Below, in pieces: positions 53,510-61,498 of a DNA stretch of 64,000 bases (position 1 is its first letter; the number at the start of each line of letters is the position of its first letter). The notes under the pieces are model-generated. The model searched no databases. It was not told where the DNA came from and saw only the letters and a program-made list of their open reading frames with translations. Origin of the DNA: Paenibacillus planticolens (GTDB lineage Bacteria; Bacillota; Bacilli; Paenibacillales; NBRC-103111); assembly GCF_013141725.1 (NCBI RefSeq), contig NZ_WHNZ01000048.1:1-64000 (forward strand), written 5' to 3'. Made by a program: the position numbers and the translations under genes.

Positions 53510-53644
53510 CGACTAGCCACCCTCTGAATCGTACTGGTATGTCCTACTTTTACTAACGCTGACCATAATAGGAAGGGCTCCTGCTGCCCGCCGATTGTAC
53601 GGTAAGACAGCAAAGCCCTTTTGAAGGGATATCTCACCCTTGTC

Positions 53645-53854
53645 TTATTTCCACTTTTGGTTCTTCATCATTTGCTGCGCTTTGTTCAACTGCTGCTTAT
53701 TCATGTTGTAGCCCATTTGTTTCGCCATTTTGGCCAGCATCTCCGGATTGTTTTGCATAGATTCCAGCTGCCTTTTCAAATAAAATACCCCGATAAAAAA
53801 TCCGCCGACTAAGCCCACAATTAAAGTGAGAATGGGAATAAGATAACTCCACAT
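53645..53854 (-). CDS. yneF: YneF family small membrane protein (UPF0154)
   Basis: A 69-residue protein with one N-terminal membrane segment (about residues 4-26) and a cytoplasmic, Gln/Met/Asn-rich tail with the family block NPEMLAKMAKQMGYNMNKQQLNK. This family is conserved in Firmicutes but has no assigned function. CAGGGGG precedes the ATG. The gap to the HD-GYP gene upstream is about 90 bp with no clear terminator. Confidence 0.93.
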   Translation of the reverse strand: MWSYLIPILTLIVGLVGGFFIGVFYLKRQLESMQNNPEMLAKMAKQMGYNMNKQQLNKAQQMMKNQKWK

Positions 53855-53945
53855 AAAGTTGCCCCCTGCAAGTGTTAATTGGTTAGATTGCTTGCCTTAT
53901 CATACCATTTCTGCTTACGGCTTTACAAATGACTTTACGACGAAA

Positions 53946-54977
53946 TCAAAGGACCTGCTCAATGAAAACCGTCGTATGTTTAGCCAAATCTATCTCCTTG
54001 ATATCAAGCTCCTTGTCGTCCTGATCCTGCTTGACGATTCTTACGATTGGACGGCTTGGCAGCCCGCGGTGCTGGCCGACGACGACGCCGGTTTCCCGGT
54101 TCGATAAGCGAACCGAAGCCCCTGTGGGGTAGATGGAGACGGTTTTCAGAAAATGAATCAAAACCTCCCGGTCCAGCTTCGTTCCCGCCAGCGCCATCAT
54201 ATGCTCGCAAGCCTCATACGGCAGCATCCGACGCCCTAAGGAAGTATCGAAAAGCAAGTTGTCGTACATATTCGCAACTGCTGTAATTTTGGCATAAATA
54301 TGAATTTCGTCGCTGGTCAAGCCCCTGGGAATGCCCCCGCCGTCTAACGCTTCATGATGCTGGAAGGCGACATGAGCGATGAGCAAGCTGAATTCACGCT
54401 TGGTCTTCAGAAGCTCGAATCCGCGCCATGTATGGTGCATCCTTCTGTCGGACGACTCGTCGTCATAAGTAAGCTCGACTTTCCCCACATCATGCAGCAG
54501 AGCACCGACGGCCAGCTCTTTCAATTGCGTCGGATTGAACTCCATATTAATTCCGATGAGCACCGCCATCATGCAGACGTTCGTCGCGTGGACGTACATC
54601 TCGTTATCCTTCGTCCGGATATCGGTCAGTTGGACGAGCACGTCACGGTTTTTCATAACCTCGTCCAATAAAGTGTTGATCGAAATGCTCATGGCTCGAG
54701 AGTTAAATTCCTTGCCCGATTGGATCGCGGCGAAGGTTTGCCCCATTTGCTGCATGACGACACGTTTCGTCTCATCCGAAATAATTTCCGGAATTTCCAC
54801 ATCCTCCATGGTCGGGTCTTTGATGTAGATCATCGTGACACCGATGCGATTGAGCGTATTGATCATGAAAACCGTTAACTGCACGCCTTCAGAAAGCAAA
54901 ATAGAACCATTGCTGGCAAATATCGTGCGCCCCAAATATTGACCCGACTCAACGGAATCCAAATGTACGTATTTCAT
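53946..54977 (-). CDS. HD-GYP domain protein with a degenerate GYP motif
   Basis: A 343-residue protein with an N-terminal DUF3391-like region (about 1-60) and an HD-GYP domain (about 120-300). HD-GYP enzymes usually hydrolyse cyclic-di-GMP. The metal His/Asp pair is intact in GALLHDVGKVEL, and the signature HHEALDGGGIP replaces the usual HHExxDGxGYP, with Ile for Tyr. ATG 54977 follows GGAG by 8 nt; GTG 54986 is too close. It is the last gene of a run DUF402-sipS-queG-ogt, with gaps of a few bases. Activity cannot be judged from sequence. Confidence 0.85.
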   Translation of the reverse strand: MKYVHLDSVESGQYLGRTIFASNGSILLSEGVQLTVFMINTLNRIGVTMIYIKDPTMEDVEIPEIISDETKRVVMQQMGQTFAAIQSGKEFNSRAMSISINTLLDEVMKNRDVLVQLTDIRTKDNEMYVHATNVCMMAVLIGINMEFNPTQLKELAVGALLHDVGKVELTYDDESSDRRMHHTWRGFELLKTKREFSLLIAHVAFQHHEALDGGGIPRGLTSDEIHIYAKITAVANMYDNLLFDTSLGRRMLPYEACEHMMALAGTKLDREVLIHFLKTVSIYPTGASVRLSNRETGVVVGQHRGLPSRPIVRIVKQDQDDKELDIKEIDLAKHTTVFIEQVL

Positions 54978-54993
54978 AGGATTCACTCCACTG

Positions 54994-55566
54994 TTAGTTA
55001 TTGTTTGGATCCGTATTCAGGCGTTGTAATCGATTTAATCGTTCTAGATCAAGCAACGATGTTTTGATATTCAGACCCCCGGCATAGCCAATAAGATCGC
55101 CGCTTGCGCCAATGATGCGATGACAAGGAATAATGACCGGAACCGGATTCTTGTTATTCGCGCCGCCAACCGCTCTTACGGCTTTCGGCGACTGAATCGC
55201 TTCCGCAATATGTTTATAAGAAGCTGTCTCTCCGTAAGGGACGGAAAGCAGGGCTGTCCAAACTTTTTTCTGAAATTCCGTGCCCTGCAAATCCAGTTCC
55301 CCGTCAAAGACGAGCCGTTCCCCTCGAAAATATTCCTCCAGCTGCGCTACTACCGGCGCCAGACTTGACACATCCTCTTGCAGCCGGGTCATCTTGCCGA
55401 ACCAGCGTGCTGCCCATTCAAGCAGCCCCTCTTGATTCTGAGCCATGGTACCGAAAGCGACACGGCACAGTCCCTTGGATGTCGTGACGAGGACTAACGC
55501 CCCAATGGGCGCAGCGACCTCCGTATAATACAGGACGTTCGAAACAGCCTGCTGATCTTGTGTCAT
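54994..55566 (-). CDS. ogt: Methylated-DNA--[protein]-cysteine S-methyltransferase
   Basis: Removes methyl groups from O6-methylguanine by transfer to its own cysteine, a suicidal repair reaction. The 190-residue protein carries the invariant PVIIPCHRIIG (acceptor Cys) in the C-terminal domain and the helix-turn-helix block YGETASYKHIAEAI with VGGANNKNP. The N-terminal domain is typical of Ogt/MGMT. It overlaps queG by 4 bp and is followed by the HD-GYP gene after a few bases, so it belongs to one operon. Confidence 0.95.
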   Translation of the reverse strand: MTQDQQAVSNVLYYTEVAAPIGALVLVTTSKGLCRVAFGTMAQNQEGLLEWAARWFGKMTRLQEDVSSLAPVVAQLEEYFRGERLVFDGELDLQGTEFQKKVWTALLSVPYGETASYKHIAEAIQSPKAVRAVGGANNKNPVPVIIPCHRIIGASGDLIGYAGGLNIKTSLLDLERLNRLQRLNTDPNNN

Positions 55567-56729
55567 GTTGATTCCTTCTCCCCTGTGTCCGAAGTTGCTT
55601 GACGGATGGCTGCGACAGCCTTCTCAATATCCTGCAGCACAGCCGGCTCTTGCTCCGCTCCTTGGGCTTTGCCCAGCGCAGCCTCAGCGTCTTCGCCGCC
55701 TATCCGCCCCAGCGCCCATGCTGCCGTTGCCCTAATCTCTGGCCGCGGATCGGTCCGCAGCAGCTCGCTGAGAACCGGCACGGCGGTTCTGTCCTTGAAA
55801 TTCCCCAGCGCGATGATCGCATTGCGCTGGATGGGCTTTTTGCCCCTCCAGGAAGCCGCGATGCGTCCGTATTGTTCTTTGAAATCCTTGTTCGTCATTG
55901 TGAGCAAGGGAATCAGGAGCGGCTTGACCTTCTCGGGGTCGGGCTCGAACTCCGGATGATGCGTCCAATTCATCCCTTTGTTCTTTGGGCAGACGATCTG
56001 GCAGGTGTCACAGCCGTAGAGCCGGTTGCCGATTTTGAGCTTATATTCGTCTTCGACATATCCCTTCGTCTGGGTGATAAAAGAGATGCAGCGGGACGAA
56101 TTCAATTGTCCCGGTCCGACGAGCGCTCCTGTAGGACATGCGTCGATACATATCGTGCAGTCGCCGCATTGGTCCATCATCGACGTATCAGGTCTAAACG
56201 GAATATTCGTGATGATTTCGCCCAAATAGACCCACGAGCCCCATTCGGGGGTAATGACGGCGCAGTTTTTGCCGGACCAGCCGATGCCGGCCCGCTCCGC
56301 GACAGCGCGGTCGACCAGCACGCCGGTGTCGACCATGCTTTGCAATCGCGCTTCAGGCACGCGCTCCGCGATGAAAGCCTCCAGCTTCGCGAGCCGATCG
56401 CGAAGCACATCATGGTAATCGCTCCCCCAAGAGGAGCGCGAAATGATTCCCCGATACGCCCCAGGCTCGGATCGTGGCGGGTTCGCCAGCTTCGACGGGT
56501 ACGCCACCGCGATGGAGATGATCGAGCGCGGCGCGTCGAAGCTCAGCTCGGGACGCACCCGCTTCTCGATATTCGGCTCCTCGAAGCCGGATTCAAACCC
56601 CTTCTCGCGGTGGCGGAGAAGGATGTCTTTCAGTTCCGTGAACGGCTCCGCACTCGTGAAGCCGATCTTATCAATACCGAGAGATGGCGCGGCTTCCACG
56701 ATCTCTTGCTGTAATTTGCTGATGTCCAC
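55563..56729 (-). CDS. queG: Epoxyqueuosine reductase with HEAT-like repeats
   Basis: Cobalamin- and iron-sulfur-dependent enzyme that reduces epoxyqueuosine to queuosine in tRNA, the last step of the pathway. The 388-residue protein has an N-terminal cobalamin-binding fold, two 4Fe-4S clusters of the CGDCTICIDACPTGAL and CDTCQIVCPKN types, and C-terminal HEAT-like repeats (about 300-375; WRGKKPIQRNAIIALGNF, EIRATAAWALGRIGG), as in Bacillus. I chose GTG 56729 because AGAGGT lies 8 nt before it; ATG 56753, directly after the sipS stop, lies upstream of that ribosome binding site. It overlaps ogt. Confidence 0.92.
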   Translation of the reverse strand: MDISKLQQEIVEAAPSLGIDKIGFTSAEPFTELKDILLRHREKGFESGFEEPNIEKRVRPELSFDAPRSIISIAVAYPSKLANPPRSEPGAYRGIISRSSWGSDYHDVLRDRLAKLEAFIAERVPEARLQSMVDTGVLVDRAVAERAGIGWSGKNCAVITPEWGSWVYLGEIITNIPFRPDTSMMDQCGDCTICIDACPTGALVGPGQLNSSRCISFITQTKGYVEDEYKLKIGNRLYGCDTCQIVCPKNKGMNWTHHPEFEPDPEKVKPLLIPLLTMTNKDFKEQYGRIAASWRGKKPIQRNAIIALGNFKDRTAVPVLSELLRTDPRPEIRATAAWALGRIGGEDAEAALGKAQGAEQEPAVLQDIEKAVAAIRQATSDTGEKEST

Positions 56730-56753
56730 CGCCAAACACCTCTCCTCTCTCAT

Positions 56754-57359
56754 TTAGAGCTTCTCGGCCATCGAGAATGGCCATAGCACACACTCGGCCC
56801 GGCCTTGGATCAGACTAGTCGGAACTTCCCCGAACCTGCGGCTATCGGCACTTGCCGCCGCATGGCGGTTATCGCCCATCACGAAGACGCGGCCCTCCCC
56901 GACGCGCGTCGGACCAAAGTCGCCGTCCTCGATGGCCGAATCGGTATACGGCTCGTCGACCTTCTCGCCGTTAACATACAGAGCGCCTCCTCGGCCCTGT
57001 ACCTCGTCGCCTCCGACGGCGACAACCCTTTTCACCAAAAAAGGGTGGTGCGTAAAGTCATACTCCTCCGTCTCCTTGAGAATGACAATCTCTCCGCGCT
57101 GAGGCGCTTTAAAGTACGTAATGGCCTTATTCACAAACAGCCATTCTCCCTCTTGAAGTGTAGGGTCCATCGAATGACCGCGAACCGTAGACAAGTTAAA
57201 ACCGAATTGATGCACAAGAATAACGACAAGAAGAGCTACGAGAATGGATTTCGTCCAATCCCACAGCTCATGGGTCAGGCTTCTTACCTCTGTTTGATTA
57301 ACATGCTTGGGCTGTGAAGCCGCTTGATTCGATTCATTTCGGCCTACAAAGAAGCTCAT
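56754..57359 (-). CDS. sipS: Type I signal peptidase
   Basis: Cleaves signal peptides from exported preproteins at the outer face of the membrane. The 201-residue protein has one membrane anchor (about residues 38-56), the catalytic Ser in RGHSMDPTL (near 63), the general-base Lys in PFLVKRVVAVGGD (near 109) and the box E GDNRHAAASADSR. Note the variant spacing residues in box E. It starts directly after the DUF402 stop codon, with GGAGGAG overlapping the end of that gene. Several paralogues per genome are usual. Confidence 0.94.
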   Translation of the reverse strand: MSFFVGRNESNQAASQPKHVNQTEVRSLTHELWDWTKSILVALLVVILVHQFGFNLSTVRGHSMDPTLQEGEWLFVNKAITYFKAPQRGEIVILKETEEYDFTHHPFLVKRVVAVGGDEVQGRGGALYVNGEKVDEPYTDSAIEDGDFGPTRVGEGRVFVMGDNRHAAASADSRRFGEVPTSLIQGRAECVLWPFSMAEKL

Positions 57360-57914
57360 TCAGGCTCCTCCGTTCCTATGCTTTTCCCACTGCTCATAAT
57401 AATGCATAACCAAATCGTCTTGAAAAGGAGACTTGTCCGTGTTCACCAGCTCCAAGACAGCGGCAAGCCCATCCTTTACCTTCGTTTCGACAAGGTTCGA
57501 ATAATGATAATTTAGCTTATGACGTTCATATTCATCTTGATCGACGATATGCACGGAGCGATCCGGCATTCGAATCACATCAAGGTCGTAGTCGATATAA
57601 GTCAGCACTTGCTGAGTGACATACATGGGAGACGCCACGTTGCAGTAATATCTCACGCCTGTATCTTCAATAAGCGCAACGATGTTGAACCATTGTTTTG
57701 GAATGAAAAAAGAGACGCCCGGAATACGGCTGACCCATTCCTTGCCATCAGCTTCCTGAATCTTCGTCTGGCTATTAATAAACACCATCATCTCTTGCCG
57801 GAGATGGTCGGGATGAAGGATGTGCGACGGTACCCGCCAATTTGTGAGCCACATCCGGTGTAAATGTCCGTCATGTTTGAAGCTTTTTATCACATAAGGC
57901 GCGAAATTCTCCAT
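57360..57914 (-). CDS. DUF402 family protein (YgaC-like nucleoside tri/diphosphate phosphatase)
   Basis: A 184-residue cytoplasmic protein with the RVPSHILHPDHL N-terminal region and the central block WFNIVALIEDTGVRYYCNVASP followed by YIDYDLDVIRMPD, which carries the acidic metal-binding residues of the DUF402 family. Close relatives (SA1684, YgaC) hydrolyse nucleoside tri- and diphosphates. It is the first gene of the run through sipS, queG, ogt and the HD-GYP gene; GAGGAG precedes the ATG. Confidence 0.9.
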   Translation of the reverse strand: MENFAPYVIKSFKHDGHLHRMWLTNWRVPSHILHPDHLRQEMMVFINSQTKIQEADGKEWVSRIPGVSFFIPKQWFNIVALIEDTGVRYYCNVASPMYVTQQVLTYIDYDLDVIRMPDRSVHIVDQDEYERHKLNYHYSNLVETKVKDGLAAVLELVNTDKSPFQDDLVMHYYEQWEKHRNGGA

Positions 57915-58055
57915 GTCTCAAAGCTCCTCTATTGATAGCTGCCGATAAGTTCCCCTAGTATATAGAAAAGCATATCTGACCCCCAATTGCAATGGCGGCA
58001 CCGATATGCTTCCCTCGATCCAAATCTATTCAATTCTACGGCATGCAAACAGCGA

Positions 58056-58487
58056 TTACACGCTGACTTTCTTCACAATGCTCAACCGATGCGCAGCACG
58101 GGAAAAATCAGATGTACTATAACCTGCCGATTCATACACAGGGAGTACGACTTCATTATGGACGTCGACCGTTACCATAATTTTGTTCACGTTCCGATGG
58201 AGGAACCTCATTTTCATTGCTTCGATCAAAGCTTTACCGATACCTTTACGCTGATACTCTGTGGCAACTGCAATTCGATAGTAATACCCGTTGTTGTTGT
58301 CGATAGTGCCAATAATCATGCCCACGATTTCTGATTCTTCTTGTGCAACCAGCACAAGCTCCGTATCCCAAGAAAGTTGACGAGCAAATGCTTCCATCGT
58401 TTCCTCATAGCAGGTTTCCGACAAAACATCCTGTAAGAGTGATGTCACCAAAGAGGTATCACCAAGCTGAAATGAACGAACATGCAT
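58056..58487 (-). CDS. GNAT-family N-acetyltransferase
   Basis: A 143-residue acetyltransferase with acetyl-CoA-binding motif A, RIAVATEYQRKGIGKALIEA (about 78-97), preceded by EIVGMIIGTIDNNNG and followed by VYESAGYSTSD. It looks like a free-standing RimI-like or stress-related GNAT with unknown substrate. ATG 58487 follows GGGAGAG by 7 nt; a TTG five codons earlier is possible. A candidate promoter (TTGTCG, 17 bp, TAAATT) lies upstream on the same strand. The 330-bp gap to repeat copy B holds this and the cre-like dyad at 58624-58654. Confidence 0.85.
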   Translation of the reverse strand: MHVRSFQLGDTSLVTSLLQDVLSETCYEETMEAFARQLSWDTELVLVAQEESEIVGMIIGTIDNNNGYYYRIAVATEYQRKGIGKALIEAMKMRFLHRNVNKIMVTVDVHNEVVLPVYESAGYSTSDFSRAAHRLSIVKKVSV

Positions 58488-58623
58488 ACGGTTCTCTCCC
58501 AATCCCCTATTAATTTGTTAGGATTAAATTTATGGTATTTTAGTAAATACGACAAAAAAGGACGGAATCCTGCTGAAAATGTGTTAAAATTCACAAAAAT
58601 CTTGGTTTTTTTCTAGAAACCTC

Positions 58624-58654
58624 TTGAAAGCGCTTAAATGCAAGCGTTTTCAAC
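58624..58654. promoter_or_regulatory. Two overlapping cre-like sites in a dyad
   Basis: TGCAAGCGTTTTCA (58639-58652) matches the 14-bp cre core at every position, and TGAAAGCGCTTAAA (58625-58638), directly beside it, misses one. Together they form a 12-bp stem with one G-T pair. Located about 140 bp upstream of the GNAT gene. A CcpA or other LacI-type site is inferred. Confidence 0.45.
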
Positions 58655-58817
58655 AAATTGCGCGCAAATCGTCTCTATTTCGTTTAGTTAGCCTGAGCTG
58701 GGGTTCTTCTTACTTTCATATCCGTGGCGTGGGCATGTCAAACTCTTCGCCCTACGAAGTGTGGTGGGGTAAATCGGCTTAGCAGACCCGAGACGAGCAC
58801 ATTATCGCCCCGACCGA

Positions 58818-58997
58818 GGGAACTACATTCCCTTATTTAGTCGAAAAATGGAATAACAGAGTTCGAAGGGGAACTACAGGGTCTTATTTCACACTAGGTG
58901 CCCAATTGCCTGTCCATTATGGTGAAATAGCGGACCATAGTTCCCTTTCAACCGCTCAATGGGCTGTTTTCGGCAAAATAACGCCCTGTAGTTCCCC
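58818..58997. repeat. Four-tag dispersed repeat, copy B (tag GGAACTA)
   Basis: Tags: GGGAACTA (58818-58825) and GGGGAACTACAGGG (58868-58881), then inverted TAGTTCCC (58938-58945) and CCCTGTAGTTCCCC (58984-58997). Core spacings are 51, 69 and 51 bp. The second and fourth tags pair over 14 bp. CTTATTT follows each forward tag and AAATAGCGGA or AAATAACG precedes the inverted ones. Nearly identical to copy C 0.9 kb away in the same orientation. Confidence 0.9.
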
Positions 58998-59082
58998 AAT
59001 CTGCCCTCCAAGCGTTGAAACCGCCCCCTCACCGCACAAAAAAGCAAACTATACTTACTCTACCTGCAACTGGAGTCGATGG

Positions 59083-59645
59083 GTTGGTGAGGCTGGTGAG
59101 GCTGGTGAGGCTGGTGAGGCTGGTGGGGTTGGTGGGTATGCTAGGTCTGGTGAGGCTGGTGGGTCTGGTGGGTCTGGTGGGTCTGGTGGGTCTGGTGGGC
59201 TTGGTGAGTCTGGTGAGGCTTGGTGAGTCTGGTGAGGCTGGTGGGCTTGGTGGGTATGCTAGGTCTGGTGAGGCTGGTGGGTCTGGTGGGCTTGGTGGGT
59301 TTGGTGGGTTTGGTGAGTCTGGTGAGTTTGGTGGGTTTGGTGAGTCTGGTGGGTTTGGTGAGACTGGTGGGTTTGGTGGGCTTGGTGGGCTTGGTGGATC
59401 TGCTGGATCTGGTGAGTTTGCTGGGCTTGCTGGGCTTGATTGGTCTGCTGGATCTGGTGAGTTTGCTGGGTTTGGTGGGTCTAACTGGTTTGGTGCGTTT
59501 GATGGGGCTGATGGATTAGTGGGGTTGGTGGGTCTCATGAGGTTGATGAGTTTGATGAGTTTGATGGGGCTGATTGGTCTGCTGGATCTGTTGGGCTGGA
59601 TGGGTCTCGTGAGTTTGGTAAGTTTGGTGCGTCTGATGGGTTTCG
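59083..59645. repeat. G/T-rich 9-bp minisatellite
   Basis: About 60 units of a GGTGNGNNT-type 9-mer, very regular at the left (GGTGAGGCT, GGTGGGTCT, GGTGGGTTT) and decaying at the right. One strand is almost only G and T. A one-base insertion near 59219 shifts the frame and two 18-bp units contain GGTATGCTA. ORFs across it on either strand encode only low-complexity Pro- or Gly/Leu/Val-type strings, so I regard it as non-coding. It is flanked by direct copies of the four-tag repeat. Confidence 0.9.
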
Positions 59646-59718
59646 CGGACTTTAGATCAGTGGGCTTAATCTGCCCAGTGAGCCCGAGACGAGCACATTA
59701 TAGTCCCGGCCGATTCAA

Positions 59719-59899
59719 GGGGAACTATATTCCCTTATTTAGTCGAAAAACGGAATAACGGAGTTCGAAGGGGAACTACAGGGTCTTATTTCACACTAGC
59801 TGGTCAAATGCCTGTCTACAATGGCAAAATAGCGGACCATAGTTCCCTTTCAACCGCTCAATGGGCTGTTTTCGGCAAAATAACGCCCTGTAGTTCCCC
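59719..59899. repeat. Four-tag dispersed repeat, copy C (tag GGAACTA)
   Basis: Tags: GGGGAACTA (59719-59727), GGGGAACTACAGGG (59770-59783), then inverted TAGTTCCC (59840-59847) and CCCTGTAGTTCCCC (59886-59899); spacings 51, 69 and 51 bp. It is a near-identical direct repeat of copy B. Confidence 0.9.
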
Positions 59900-59904
59900 T
59901 TGCT

Positions 59905-59995
59905 CCGCAGACCTAGCCGCCTCTGCGAGCTTCGCAGTTCCGCCAGCTCCGCTGACCTGGCCGCCTCTGCGAGCTTCGCCAGTTCCACCAGCTCC
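59905..59995. repeat. Tandem duplication of about 45 bp before the MFS gene 3' end
   Basis: Two adjacent copies of a GC-rich unit containing GCCGCCTCTGCGAGCTTCG differ by a few substitutions and a one-base length change. On the minus strand it would encode AELxELAKLAEAAR-type repeats in the frame of the MFS gene but after its TAG stop. Confidence 0.7.
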
Positions 59996-60066
59996 GCATA
60001 CCCGGTCGGCTCCTTAGGCTCCACCGGGGCCACCGGCTCGCAGATCTCGCCCCCTGCTGCCAGCAG

Positions 60067-61269
60067 CTAGATCACACCGGATTGTGAGACAGCCTGTTTA
60101 GGCCCCCGATATTTATAGAAGAACGCCACTCCGATGAGCGCCAAACCATTGATGGCAAAAACGAGCGGAATCCCAAGCCAACCGCCCAAGAAGCCGCCGA
60201 TGATCGGCCCGACCATCGTTCCCAACTGCGTAGACGATTGATTCAAGCTAAAGGCCCTGCCCCGAAAGCCGGGATCCGTAAACTTCACAATTAATGCGTT
60301 CAGCGCCGGATAGACGGCGGCAAAGAACAGCCCGTAGCTGAACCTCAAAATACCGAAAGCCAACAAATGATGGGTGCCTAGCTGCAGCAGATTGCCGATG
60401 CCTCCGCCCAAAAGTCCGATGAAAAGCGTTTTGGAGTAGCTGAATTTCTGTCCGAGCTTGCCCCATCGAGGCGCTGCAATGACGGTCGCTACGCCGACTG
60501 CTGAGAAAATGATGCCCGAGCTCAGGGACGCGGAGCTTTGACTGCCTCCCATTTGCAGCACATAGATGGTTAGCAGCGGCTCGACGATCATGACGGAGGT
60601 CGCCACCAGCATGGTGACGCCGAGGATGACCAGAAAAGGTCTGTTGTGCGCAGCCAACTTCAAATCATCCAGGACGCTGGACCGCTCAGCCGAGCGGTTG
60701 AAGTTCTTTTCCTTGGCCCCGAACAGCCCAATGAAAGCCGCAACCAGGACCACGCAACCGGAAACGAGGAAAGACTCTCTGTTGCCTACCCAATGGCTGA
60801 CAAAACCGCCGACTAACGGACCTATCACACTTCCGGCCGCGCCTGCTGTCGACATGACGCCAAGTGCATACCCGACTTCCTTCTCCGGCGTGTTCGTAGC
60901 GACCAGCGCAATCGCGGCGGGAACGAAGCCGGCAAGCAGCCCCTGCAAAATTCGCACAACCAGGAAAAGATATGGATCATGAACGAAAAAGGTGGCGAAA
61001 TAAAGTACGCTTAAACTGAACCCCGAACGGATGAGCATCGGTTTGCGGCCATATTTGTCAGCAAGCGATCCCCAGTAAGGGGCTATTAAAGCGCTCGCTA
61101 AAAAGGTGATGCCGAATGTAATGCCCGACCATGCTTCAAGCCCTTTATCAATCCCGAGTTCCGTGTGCAGGAAAATCGGCAAGAAGGGAACGGATATGGT
61201 GTAGGCCATCCCGCAGAAAAAAACGCCGATCCATAATGTAACCAGATTTCGCTTCCAAGAAAATTCCAT
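60067..61269 (-). CDS. Major facilitator superfamily transporter (DHA1/MdtG-like)
   Basis: A 400-residue transporter with 12 predicted membrane helices. The loop 2-3 motif is GSLADKYGRKPMLIRSG and the helix 4-5 region has RILQGLLAGFVPAAIALV and GVMSTAGAAGSVIGPLVGG, the antiporter motif C that marks drug/proton antiporters. GGGGGAG precedes the ATG. A multidrug or sugar efflux role is inferred from the family. In the same frame after the TAG stop, about 60 further codons encode Ala/Glu/Leu-rich repeats without stops. Confidence 0.88.
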   Translation of the reverse strand: MEFSWKRNLVTLWIGVFFCGMAYTISVPFLPIFLHTELGIDKGLEAWSGITFGITFLASALIAPYWGSLADKYGRKPMLIRSGFSLSVLYFATFFVHDPYLFLVVRILQGLLAGFVPAAIALVATNTPEKEVGYALGVMSTAGAAGSVIGPLVGGFVSHWVGNRESFLVSGCVVLVAAFIGLFGAKEKNFNRSAERSSVLDDLKLAAHNRPFLVILGVTMLVATSVMIVEPLLTIYVLQMGGSQSSASLSSGIIFSAVGVATVIAAPRWGKLGQKFSYSKTLFIGLLGGGIGNLLQLGTHHLLAFGILRFSYGLFFAAVYPALNALIVKFTDPGFRGRAFSLNQSSTQLGTMVGPIIGGFLGGWLGIPLVFAINGLALIGVAFFYKYRGPKQAVSQSGVI

Positions 61270-61410
61270 GTGCTCTCCCCCTGCTGCTTCATAATTACAC
61301 TTGTACGCTCAACCATTTTCTCAAACTCTCCCGATAGCTCATCTTCCGATAAGCTTATTTTATCATCTTTAGACCGATAGTAGAAATTATGGATCGAGGA
61401 TGCACAAATA

Positions 61411-61445
61411 GAGGTTGTCCCAAAATAGACTTTTGGTACAACCCC
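61411..61445 (-). terminator. Hairpin in the ktrB-MFS gap, possible terminator
   Basis: The 230-bp gap 61270-61498 has no gene. GGTTGT-c-CCAAAA pairs with TTTTGG-t-ACAACC (61413-61425 with 61431-61443, one mismatch). There is no long T-run on either side, so it may be a weak terminator of ktrB. Confidence 0.5.
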
Positions 61446-61498
61446 TTTCCGCTGCACGTTCGCTCTGCAATTGCTCCGAGGGTACGTTTTCAACGGGC

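Noticed and set aside
59015..59758. 247-codon plus-strand and 169-codon minus-strand ORFs across the minisatellite
   Set aside because: Low-complexity products, a frame shift within the repeat and no ribosome binding site.
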